Assembly: GCF_036785885.1 (NCBI RefSeq)
Contig: NC_092329.1
Span: forward strand, 4,588,001 to 4,652,000
Reading direction: 5' to 3'
Source of the DNA: Coffea arabica
Lineage: Eukaryota; Streptophyta; Magnoliopsida; Gentianales; Rubiaceae
Length of the DNA: 64,000 nt
The first letter of the stretch is position 1, and the number at the start of each line of letters is the position of its first letter. A program made the position numbers and the translations under genes. Of the stretch, positions 24,970 through 39,609 are shown one piece after another. The notes under the pieces were generated by a model. That model was given only the letters and a program-made list of their open reading frames with translations. It was not told where the DNA came from and did no database searches.

Positions 24970-27286
24970 AGCTAGCAAGGGAATGACGTGCATAACTTGT
25001 AACCGTAACTAGACTTATTTGACAAGGACCGAATTTTGTTTGGCCTGCAACTCTGCAAGGCAGCAGCTATCAATGGGAATCAACCAAATTTGGCAACTGC
25101 ATATTAAAACCTTAGAATTCTCCCCTTTTTTTTAAAAAAACTTTTTCTCCTTTTTTTTTTATAACTTATATGAGTACAAGATTAGATGATTACAAACTAC
25201 AACTGAAACCCACAACAAGGGATCAATACAAATGAAGCATATCAAATCAATACTACATATACAAATAGTGAGAACAACAACTCATACGGTAAGAAAAATA
25301 ATAAATTACCTGTCAAAGTTTGAGATTCTAACTTTTGAACTCGGCAGCAAGGGTACCTTAAGGTGACCTTCTTCTTAAAGTATGGTACAATAGTGCTCCT
25401 AATGTAAGCTAATTATGCAGCGGTTACACCATTTCAGATTATGCAATTAGAATCATTTATTGGATGAAATCCCAAATTTTTCCAGAATTGCAGAAGCGTC
25501 TCGTCTGGACCGTCGTTTCTTGGAGTTTTTGTAGAAAAATATATTACAGGCACGGCACACTCATAATTGATAAGTTTAATGTTTTAACCTTTTTGAGTCA
25601 TGAAAACAGCCAATGCTAACACCTATCTTCGGATTATTATCCTATAAATTGTTGGGGTCTTGACTAACAATGGGCAATAGAACTATATAGTGTCTTTTCA
25701 TGGACAACAAATTCAATTTTGTCTGCAGCCGTTTGTTTGCAGTCCTAGACAAGTGATAAAAATTAAATGGAAATTCGATGATGCTACTAGTACGTACAGT
25801 ACTATTTTTCTCTCTGCGTGCCCCAGATGACTCATTCCCTCCCCAAACGTCTTTGACCGGTTGCATCCCTTAGCTGGTGCAGTATTTCGTTTCCTTCTCC
25901 ATAAATAGTCCAGATTGCCGTCAGTTTACAAGTTCCCTGCAATTTGCAATATTCAAAATTGGCTTCTCTTGAATATATCTTCTTGCTATTGGCTCAATGT
26001 GGAATACGAGAATAGATGACTGAACCTAAATTCCTCATGCAAATTAAATCCTTGAATTGATTGGTATTGCCATAAGGAGTAGTATTAATTTTGGAAAGGA
26101 ATAGGAAATTCGTCCTCATTTATTATGAGCTTTTGACTAGATGAAACCTTTTAAGTCAACAAACAATCAGTCTGCTGTTAATTTTTACAGCTTTGCAGCT
26201 GTCGCTGACAAAGTTGTTTCTTTGGTGACTCGTAAATTTCGAAAACTCGGTAGACAATCGGCAAAGCTGAAAATTTTGGTAGGGATTAAATTCTTATTTG
26301 TCTAATTCTTTGCCAAATACACGGTTCTTTAAGACCTAAACCTAGAAGCCAATTAAAGAACTCGTAATCTAGAAAAGTAAGAAGTTAGGACCAGATCAAT
26401 CTTGCTCTACTATGGTTGAATTAATCTCAAGTTATATATTTAAATTTCCGGTTTCTGCACACCAAAAGCTTTAATATTTATGCCATAAAATGGGGTCATC
26501 TAGAATCATGAGAGGTTGGTACTTGGTACTCTCTAGCATCCCAAATAAAAATTAAGATCTTAATTTGTCCAAAAATTGCATCTACCCTTTACTCATCTTT
26601 TAACTTTTAGAAGAATTTTTGTAACAAGTGTAGTTAATTTAACTTTACAAACACTTATATTTAGAGACTTACTAGATTTAATAACACTTTTTTTTTCTAA
26701 AGACTTACTGTAACGAGCACTTATTAGACACGCCTCTTTTACAAATATATACTCCTATCATTTATACAGTCCCGCCAATTAAAAAAAAAATGCTTGATTC
26801 ATACTCGTTGCTCTCTTGCTCTAATATGGCTCAAGAAATAAAATTTACCAACAACTCTGATCTATCCTCCATAAAAAATGGGGTGATCAAGAATGGTAAT
26901 CTCAAGAAGTAAAAAATTATCAAGAACTCTAATATTCACCCTATAAAGAATATGATGATCTAGAATGGTAAAAGGTTAGCGCTAGATCAAATATAGTTTT
27001 AATATAGTTTAATTACTCTGACGAATAAACGTTATCAAAATCATACACTTGTATATTGAAAGTCAGTAGTGCTTTTGTAACCCCAAAGAAATTCGAATTG
27101 GTCTCCACAAGGGACATGCTTTTGACTGAATGAACTACATGGGTCAAAAATGAATGAATATAATGCTATAATAACGTCAAGAAAGCTGCTGTCAGTGTAT
27201 CTACTTTGGTGCTCGTGAGTTTGGTGCGACTTTAATATAAATAAATATAAACGCGGGTTTCAGGTTATACAGCACTCAACACTTAA
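24970..27286. other. Gene-free AT-rich spacer
   Basis: I see no coding, RNA or clear mobile sequence. Loose similarity exists between phrases such as 'TCTAGAAT..GAGAGGTT' and 'TCTAGAATGGTAAAAGGTTAG' (about 26500 and 26950), which suggests an old local duplication. Confidence 0.35.
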
Positions 27287-27342
27287 AAGTCGTGCTCAGA
27301 GCAGTGGATTGACTCTCGTAAGTTTCACCAAGAGCACGACTT
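27287..27342. repeat. Perfect 11-bp inverted repeat (hairpin)
   Basis: AAGTCGTGCTC at 27287-27297 and GAGCACGACTT at 27332-27342 are exact reverse complements with a 34-base loop. Function is unknown. Confidence 0.7.
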
Positions 27343-27422
27343 ATAAATCCTGTCAAAAACAAAAAAAATCTTTTTTTTTTAGTCCACGCGACTTTAAATC
27401 CCCGCGTTCCTAAACGATGGTA

Positions 27423-27741
27423 CTCCCTCCATCCCACTTTGATAGTCCTGTTTCTTTTTTCACACAGTTTAAAAAAAATAGTTAACTTTATTGAAAAAAT
27501 AAATTTAGATTGCTATTTTCCTAAAATACCCTCACATTAAATAGAGTACAACTTTATGGGAACTTGAATTGATAGTAAAAAAAGAATCGACTCTCATTAA
27601 ATGGGATAGGTTCATAGTAACAACAACTTACATTGAATAAGGGCATTTTAGGAAAATTAAAATACAACTACATTCTTCAATTGGAAAGTGGACTACAATT
27701 TGTGACAGACGAAAAAGGAAAACAGGACTATACGGAGGGAC
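27423..27741. mobile_element. Stowaway-type MITE, 319 bp
   Basis: Left end CTCCCTCCATCCC and minus-strand right end GTCCCTCCGT, both continuing to a shared ATAGTCCTGTTT, are flanked by TA dinucleotides (27421-27422 and 27742-27743). This end sequence and the TA target are diagnostic of Stowaway (Tc1/mariner-class) MITEs. Confidence 0.88.
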
Positions 27742-27743
27742 TA

Positions 27744-28630
27744 GAAGAATTCCTGAAATCTAGGAGATGATTTTGTTTTTATCGATTGAATCTTATGTCG
27801 TTCAGTATACAATTTTTTTAAAAAGTAGTCTGTTATATAAGAAAATTAATAAGAGCTATGATATACCATGAGAAATTTGAAACATATTGCACCGGGTGAC
27901 TTTGTATTATTCTTAGGGTACTATATGTTGTTGGTTTAATATAAACATACTATTGATTTAATATGATGCAGCCGACAGTTTATTTTGAATTAATTAAGGA
28001 TGAGATACCCTCGTAACACAGTAAATTAAACTCCAGGATTTTTTTTTAATAAAAATTAGTCAACCAAAATAATGATGGCAACCTTAGAGCAATTTTACGG
28101 AAAAAAAAAAATTAGCTGAATCCAAATAAAACCGGGTGCTAGATTAGCTTTTCGAAAAATAAACCAGGTGCTGGAGCACTCGGAGGAAAGATAAGAGTGC
28201 TACACAAATCAAAGTAGGCATCACCGTTGAGGCCGTAGTTGATGCTACTATTGTACTCTAGCATAATAGTAGTGTTTTTTTTTTTTTTTCTGTTTTTAAT
28301 AAAAAGCAAATTTCATTCGTCAATCAATTGATGGAAATCGTTCAACGCGATTAAATATGTTATGTATTAGAAACAACAGATCAAATCTATATGATTTAAC
28401 AGATATAATAGAACTGAAAAATTTTTGAACTGATCTGAAGATTATAAAGTAGGAAAATATTGCGGAAACCCTTGATAAACAAATAAATGTGAACAAACAA
28501 ATATGCGCGAACCAAAGTTTAACTCTGCCTGTGACTAGAAAGCTCCTTTGTCAAGAAATCAAGACCGGTTAAAAACCACGACAGCACCCACGCTGTATTA
28601 GTTGAGTCCCCATGTGATGTCAATAACGGG
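27744..28630. other. Upstream spacer of the squalene epoxidase gene
   Basis: AT-rich spacer with a T run at about 28275. Base composition becomes more GC-rich toward 28560-28660, where the core promoter is predicted. No gene is seen. Confidence 0.4.
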
Positions 28631-28637
28631 GCGGCCT

Positions 28638-28647
28638 CTATATAAAC
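28638..28647 (+). promoter_or_regulatory. Predicted TATA box of the squalene epoxidase gene
   Basis: CTATATAAAC lies 152 bp before the ATG in a GC-richer context. Transcription would start near 28670 and give a 5'UTR of about 120 bases. Confidence 0.6.
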
Positions 28648-28789
28648 GTCCCTGCCACACTACAGACTTCAAGCGCATCAGCAAATATCAAGAAAACTGC
28701 AACAAAGTTGCAAACAAGAGACACTAGGCACTAGCGCCCCTTGATCAATTCATCTTTGTGAGAGGAAAAGACACTAGAGGAGAATCATC

Positions 28790-32036
<3,247 letters not shown>

Positions 32037-33156
32037 AGCTCTTAACTGAACAAGACAGTGAATTGTCTAAAACAATTCTTTCATTGTAAATTTTTGTGAA
32101 TCATTTCCTTCATGCCTCCGGGGAAACCAAATTGTAGATGGCAAAGTTTGTTTCTTCTTGCTGTATACCAACCAGTAATTACAATACTCAGCTCTAGAGG
32201 ATGCTAATGACGCATCACTCACTCTTTTTGTTTGTACAAACATAAGTCGTTTAACATGGATTACTTTTGTACTCTCACTTACTATCCATGAATGAAATAA
32301 TCTAATTTCAGATCTTCCCCTGCCGTCTTTTAATTAGAATCTGGTCTTGCCTTAGTTTAATATCCTCAGACTACAAGCCCTCCTCCTCCTTCCTTTCTAC
32401 TTTCTCTGTTACTATGACAAAGAAATGAGAAGCAGGAAGTTGTTCATTGGCCTCCAAAAATTAAAAAGAACGCTAAAGAGTTGGAATCAACATATGAGCA
32501 TCAAAAGGAGAAAAAGAAGTATTTACCAGAAAAATAAAGAAAACAGAAGTAACAAGTATAATCCATCTACTGGTTTGATTGAGTATGTAAAGAACATGTT
32601 ATGCTGTTTTATCATGACTCTAGCCATCAAAATCTATCTACTGGCTTATTAATTAGCTTTCTTTGATACGTAGTTGAAAATCTTAAAAGAACTTTAGCAG
32701 TTTCTTTGGATGATTTTGATGTTAAATGGTAAAGAAAGTTGGAACCAAGGGCCAAACTTGAACCAAATTTCTTGTTTAGAGGGTTAAAATGAAATTTTCT
32801 ATTTTCACTTCCAAGCCTTCAATTGAAATTCGTTTTCCAATATATTAATCCAAAGTTTGCAATAAAAGTTTTCTAAAAATTAATTAAACAGGATTAAACT
32901 TTAGTACTATCTCTTACGCCCCACACTCCCCAGCTCAAATAAATAACTAAAAAAATAAACAATAGAAGAAACAAAAAAATAATATACTTTGTGAAGACAG
33001 CCAAAGGGGTCCTTTGTGGAAGAAGACTTGAGAAGCTGCTGCTCCGCCGCATAGCGGCAGAAGTAGACCCAATTACCACCGGAGAACGAAACCCTTTTGT
33101 GTATATAGCTTCCCAGACAGATTAGATTCGACTTTAATTCTTTCTCCAACCAAAAA
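32037..33156. other. Intergenic region between SQE and THO5
   Basis: It contains the SQE 3'UTR (to about 32300) and the promoter and leader of the THO5 gene. Short open frames on both strands show no recognisable domain. Confidence 0.4.
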
Positions 33157-36100
33157 ATGGACACTGCAATGGGGGAAGCTGAAGCAGGTGAAATACTCCC
33201 GGAGAGGACAATAGACATGTCGGCGGCCTACGAACTGCTTCACAAAAGCAAAGCTTCTGTTGAAGAGATCGTCGCCCAGATGCTCTCCTTCAAGAAAGAT
33301 TCTCAACCCAAATCTCAACTCCGCGAGCTTGTCACTCGGATTTTCCTCAACTTTGTTGCTCTCCGCCAGGTGTCTTCCTTTTCTCGCCCCTCTTCCTAGT
33401 TTCTACTACTATAATTGATGTGGGATTTTGAAATTTGAGCGGCAAAGCTGTTTTTTTTTTTTGGGTAATTGAGGGGTAAAGTTGTTGGATGAAAGGATTG
33501 GACCAGCCCCCATCAGGAAATAGGAAAAGAAAGAAAATGGAAAGTTAAAAAAATTTAGCTATTTGGGGGCAACTTACACTATGTTGGGTGTGATTAATTT
33601 GGTTCTTTCTTGTATACTGGTATCTTTGAACTCTTCTCAGTGGCTTATTTTGATAATTTTACGGAGTAATTAAGTGGTAGAATTTTCTTCGTGAGAACTC
33701 TGAAAATCAAAGATTGTACATTGAATCAGTGGAGTGACATTATGTTGTGGACATAACACCTTTGGCTACATTGTCTACTGTACTGCTAATTCAAGTTGAC
33801 AAGTTTTTGTTTTCCCCTTTGTTTTACAATATTAATGTTTGTGGAGATGCTGTTTTAGATTTCTAAAGCAACCTCACCCCCCCCCCCCCCCTCTCCTTAA
33901 GAGGGTGGAGAATCACTTGGATATTTTGTTGAACAATTTTACTGTTTAATGGAGTTATTTTGCTTCTCCTAACAGGCAAATAGGTCCATCTTGATTGAAG
34001 AAGATCGTTTTAAAGCAGAAACAGAACGAGCTAAAGCACCCGTAGACTTCACGACCCTGCAGCTCCATAATTTGATGTATGAGAAAAATCACTATGTTAA
34101 AGCAATAAAGGCATGCAAAGACTTCAAGTCCAAGTATCCTGATATTGAACTTGTGCCAGAGGAAGAGTTCTTTAGAGATGCACCCGAGGATATAAAATCC
34201 TCTGTCATATCTAATGATACTGCTCACAATTTGATGCTCAAGAGGCTCAACTTTGAGCTGGTTCAGGTATGCTTGTCTGAAATATCTCTGCAGCTATGAT
34301 ATCATAAATCCTAAAATTGCAGATATGGGTCTAGCCTGAGCTAAAGTAGAAGTTACTTGTACATTTTCAATGCGCTTTCTTAACTATTATTGCCTCATCT
34401 AGGTACACTGTATTTGTACATTTTCAATGCGCTTTCTTAACTATTATTGCCTCATCCGGGTACACTGTATATCCACTTGTTTCATATAGTTTGAACATTG
34501 ATTAAAATTTTTTCGGATGATGCAAAAAATTTGAGAACCATACCTGATCCTTTTGTGAACTTCACTAGAATCCCCATAATGATTATGGACTTGTACTATC
34601 TAAACAATGTACTTGTTTGGCTTTTTACACGACTTTATGAATACTTGGCAATGTTTGATTGTAAAGTTCGTGCAGCTGTCATGAAAACTGTTCTTCAACA
34701 TGGTTTTGTCTACGCATATTCAGTGTGGCAAATCTCTTATTCAGTTCATTTTCTTTCTGTGTTTTCTTTTGATAGTTTTAACTGTCGGATATTAAGCTAG
34801 CCAGCAAAAATTTCCAGTATTCATAGGAAAACAGTAGCCGCATGCCACTAATTATACACTCATCTGATTCTGTCCTTTGCTCATTTTTTTTCCGCAAGAG
34901 GATTGATTGTTAACTAATTGTTTGATGCACCAGCGGAAAGAACTCTGTAAACTTCGTGAAAGATTGGAACAACAAAAGAAAGCCCTCCAGGAGACCATTT
35001 CCAACAGGAAGAAATTCTTATCCAGTCTCCCCTCTCACCTCAAATCCCTGAAGAAGGCATCCTTGCCTGTCCAACACCAACTAGGTATTCTGCATACCAA
35101 GAAACTGAAGCAGCAGCAGTCAGCTGAGTTACTTCCACCTCCTCTGTATGTGGTTTACTCGCAGTTAGTTGCACAAAAGGATGCTTTTGGAGAGAATATT
35201 GATCTTGAGATTGTAGGAAGTTTGAAGGATGCTCAAGCATTTGCTCGTCAGAAAGCAACTAAAGACTCTGGTAACTAACTTCATGGTTTATGTCATACTT
35301 ATCAAGTAGTCACTGTGGTGATCAGTTAAAATGATATTGCAATGTGTCAAACATAGCATTAAACAATTATGTCCCTTGGATTATCTCCAACACTGCCATT
35401 TATACTCTTGTGACTTTTTCTGATGTAACACTTGTTGGGCTTGAGGAATCCTTTGTGGGAAAAATGCTTTTAAATGTTCATCAGAAGGACAAATGCTTTG
35501 GGCTATTGCTTGATCCTAATTGTAGCGCTTAGTGCACTGTTATTGACCTTTAGAGACATTGGTAAAGAGGAATTAAGTACAATTATCCTACGAGTTAATT
35601 TGATTCTTAACTTGATTTGAACTTTTATCCATTATTGTTTGTTATAGTGCCTTTGTGCCCTTTTTGATGGTTAATTGTAAGTGGTACAAATTTTCTGATC
35701 TAAAGCCTTTTGGCATACACCCCCATGCTTTTACTAAAAAGAAGAACAAAAGGAAGAAAGAAAAAGATAATTGTTTGGATCCACATAATCCTTGGGAGTA
35801 TGCCTCTTGTGGATTAAGTGTTGGTTCATCTCTTATGTAACTTGTTCTGGTGACCCAGGCATTTCTACCAACTTGGAGACCTCTAGGTTGGATGATGATG
35901 TACCTGATGAGGAAGATGATGGACAGAGAAGGAGAAAGCGACCAAGAAAGGTGGTGAGCAAGGACAATCTTGACCAAGCAGGACTATATCATAGTCATCC
36001 ACTTAAACTTCTCCTTCATATACATGATGATGATGCTTCAGACTCGAACTCTCCCAAACTTATCTCTTTGAAGTTTGAATATTTAATGAAATTGAACATC

Positions 36101-38368
36101 GTGTGTGTTGGAATAGAAGGTTCACAAGAAGGACCAGAGAATAGCATCTTATGCAACTTATTTCCTGATGACTCTGGCCTTGAGCTTCCTCACCAGGTAT
36201 GACATTTCTGTGCACGGTATGGAATTATTCTCAATGCATATGGATTTCACTTTCTGACTGGTAACATGTTCTGCATACTTAATAGTCGGCCAAACTTCGC
36301 TTGGGTGATTCTTTTAAGCTCGATCCAAATAGAACTTCACACCCTTATAAATGGGCACAGCACTTGGCGGGCATTGATTTCCTTCCAGAGTTGTCACCAC
36401 TTCTTACGAGTCATGAAGCTTCAAATGAGGAGACAGCTAAACATGCTGCTGTTCTCTCTGGCCTGTCACTATATCGTCAGCAAAATCGGGTGCAGACAGT
36501 TGTGCAAAGGCTTCGCGCTCGGAAAAAGGCTCAGCTGGCTCTTGCGTGAGTCACTGCATTGCATGTCTAGAGTCACGAACCATAGGAACGACTAGCTTAG
36601 ATTGATGAATCTATAATGTAGTCTAGCAGAACAGAGCCTGAAAAGTTTTCTTTTTTTTTTTTTTTTTTTTTTTCAATGTCCAAAGATATCTCAAAATCTG
36701 TACCAAGTTTCTGATTTATGTTTTCTTCAGGCACTGATAGCTTGCCTTATTCTGCTTTTCAATCTCTTTTCTGCTGCTTCAATTTTATGTTTGTTTCTGG
36801 GTGCCATTTATGCTGTGTGCAATTTAATCTTTTTAAGGCACATCTTTTTCTCTTCAAAATGTTGAACATGGTGGGCCTATTCTGTTGATCTGCTTCTTTG
36901 TCATGAGATTGACTAAGCATCAAAATATGGAAAACTTTGGTTGACTTACAGGGAGCAGCTTGACTCGTTGGTGAAATCTAAGTGGCCAGCTCTAACATGT
37001 GGAAGTGTTCCATGGGCTTCACATTCCCCCCAGTGCAGTTTGCATGACTGGTCACTCATTGGCTCTTCACCTAATCATACACCATCATTGCCCGTCTCTG
37101 ATGTGGAACAAGTTCAGGGTCCTGATGCCGAGATAGGTGGAAAATCTGGTGTTTCAAACAGAGTAGTAGAGAACTTACAGGAAGATGGGGAACTTCCATC
37201 ATTAATGTCAATTACTGCTGTAATTAATGATGTTAAGCTTACCCCTTCTAAAGATTCTGATCTCGATCTTCCCAGAAGACTGCCTTTGATTTCAAAAAGT
37301 ATTCTATCTCCAGCTAACAAGGGGAAATCACCAAGTTTTAAGAGACATGATGAGGATATAGATCTAATTTTGGACTCCGAATCTGAGCTGGATGAGCCTG
37401 CTGTAGTTGAGCCAGAAACTGACAATGCACCTGTTAGCAGGGCAATTGATATGGTTGAAAGCTCATGGGCTGATTGTGGCATTCAGGTGTATCGTCTTAC
37501 TTTGCTAAGAACGCTCAATAATGGTCAAAAGAACTTCAAGTTAGAAGCCAAGGTAGAGCAGCTTGTTTAGTTCCCTTTACTTCATCCTTTGCTGTGTTTG
37601 TGATTACTTATTTGGTGCTTTCAACAATTTTTCTGGCAGATTAAGATTGGCATGGAGTATCCACTTAGGCCTCCACTTTTTGCGCTGAAACTTTACTGTA
37701 AATTACATGAAGCAAACTATTGTGAGGTAGATCTTTCAGAGTGGTTTAATGAACTTCGTGCTATGGAGACAGAGGTATGGAATAGAATTTCTTTGTTGAT
37801 TTATTTCATAGTTCTATCTGGTGTAGATACTAGCATTAGCTTCCCTGCATAAATTTGAGAATACAAACTTTGTGATTATACAAGCTTTGGAAAAGTGTTG
37901 TCTTAACACATCATTAATCTTGTTTGAGCAGTTATCTGAAACTTAAGAAATGTTTTACTTGATTTTTGAGGATATCCACCTTACGTACTTGGTTGCCTGC
38001 AATTCTAACAAAAGTTGTCCTTATTTACTTCCAAGTATTGCCTTTAGTTTGAGCGTTCCTTTACTGGCTTGTCGATGAAGAAGTCCATTAATGTTTTGCA
38101 GGTCAATGTTCACATAATCAAGTCAATACCATTAGATCAAGAAAACTTAGTCTTAGCTCATCAGGTGCATTGTCTTGCAATGCTGTTTGACTTTTATATG
38201 GAAGATGGAGATTCGTCAGTTAAGAAGAGAGAGAGCACTTCTGTAATTGATGTTGGCTTGTGCAAGCCTGTGAGTGGTGCACTGGTTGCCCGATCCTTTC
38301 GGGGTAGGGATAGGAGGAAAATGATTTCGTGGAAGGATAATATTTGTACACCGGGCTATCCTTACTAG
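33157..38368 (+). CDS. THO5: THO complex subunit 5
   Basis: Nine exons (33157-33369, 33976-34266, 34934-35270, 35859-36196, 36286-36545, 36952-37552, 37640-37774, 38102-38368) plus the in-frame joins give 813 residues, counting eight coding exons in this model; plant THO5 proteins are about 800-820 residues. THO5 belongs to the nuclear THO/TREX complex, which couples transcription to mRNP packaging and export and supports small-RNA (tasiRNA) production. The N-terminal half is charged and helical, with coiled-coil character (for example RKELCKLRERLEQQKKALQE, residues about 169-188). An acidic-basic stretch DDDVPDEEDDGQRRRKRPRK (about 290-310) may hold a nuclear signal. The C-terminal domain includes MEYPLRPPLFALKL. 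Introns contain a 15-C run (33877-33891) and a 57-bp duplication. Confidence 0.93.
33877..33891. repeat. Poly-C run in THO5 intron 1
   Basis: Fifteen consecutive C residues, directly visible, within the intron 33370-33975. Confidence 0.9.
34357..34470. repeat. 57-bp tandem duplication in THO5 intron 2
   Basis: Two adjacent copies starting TTGTACATTTTCAATGCGCT, at 34357-34413 and 34414-34470, differ at only two or three positions (such as CATCTAGG versus CATCCGGG). The duplication is recent. Confidence 0.92.
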
Positions 38369-39609
38369 TATCTTGTTTGGGATTACAAGTATGTTTCAAT
38401 TTCTGCTGGTTGCTTTTTTTGTGGTCTTAATTTCCAACCCTTTGCGCATGCTTACTTACGCATTGGCTTTGGAGGTACCTCCTGAGATGCAATATGCAAC
38501 TCCGAGGCAATAAAGGCTAGGAAGTTCTAATTGTGTGTTTCAGCAGCATTTTATTTTTCATTATTGTTTTTAATTTCTGCGGGAAAATGAACCATGACGA
38601 GCAAGATCTGGTTCGCTTGCTCATTGTGCTTGGTGGCTCGTTATTCCTATTGAGAAGCTGAGAATCTTATTTCCATTGAAAGGAGGTTTCAGAAGTACTA
38701 CAAGACTTGTTTGAATTTGCTTTACACTACCGTTATGCTGGATGGAACAAGATAGCAACTTCAGCACCCCTTGCGGGCTTTGTATCATAAATGTTGATCG
38801 TTTCCAGAAAACAGACATTCCAAAATTTTCTCAACCCAAACTCTTGTACCAAGCAACTTTTGCAGAAAAAATTGGGATTGTGCCGAGTCTGTGCCAATTA
38901 GTTGAAATTGAACAGGGTACTTCTTGGTCTAGGCTTCTGACTGTGGTAACGCTAATTGCCTTAAAAAAGGGTCACATCACATGTTTAACTATAATTAGAA
39001 AGGAAGGGAGCTAGTTCATAAAAGCTAGAAGCATTTCATAATTGTTTATTCTTGGAATGACCCATGTTGGCTCTTCATTTTTCAATCTGGCATACGCGAC
39101 CGCGGGTTTCTTCAGTGTTATTTTAAGTTTTACTACTAGCGCAGTTGAGGTCAGGAACATTTCGTAGGACAATAAAGGATGCAAGCTTGTTTGCTTTGCT
39201 TGCCTGTTACTACCATGTCCATAATGCCTTCCACTGATTCCACCACCATCTTCATCTTGGATGCAGATGAGCAACTGAGCATGTATAACTCATCTGCTGC
39301 AACTGAGCATCTTATACATCTAAAGCCTATCCATGTTTTGTATTTATCCCGAAAAGAACAAGGGGTACAGCTGTTGTAGTCGACTAACGTTAAGTAGTAT
39401 CCACTGATTCTACAAACACTAGTATAGTTTAGCCCCATCTAAGCACAATATTCACAAGAGTCACTGGAACAAACAGTCTACTCCAACCCAAAATGCTAAT
39501 CTTCTCTCTCTCTCTTTACACCAAAAACTTAAACTCTCAAATATTTACAGCAACGATATATCCACTACGTAAGCACGTACGCATTACGCCACTGGTATAT
39601 GCTACAACT
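38369..39609. other. Convergent 3' flanks of THO5 and the ABF-like gene
   Basis: The two genes point toward each other, so this stretch mainly holds their 3'UTRs. Open frames of up to 95 codons on both strands have no recognisable domain, and I do not call them genes. Confidence 0.4.

Noticed and set aside
38742-39438. Frames of 87-95 codons on both strands between THO5 and the ABF-like gene
   Set aside because: They fall in the convergent 3' flanks and show no conserved motif.
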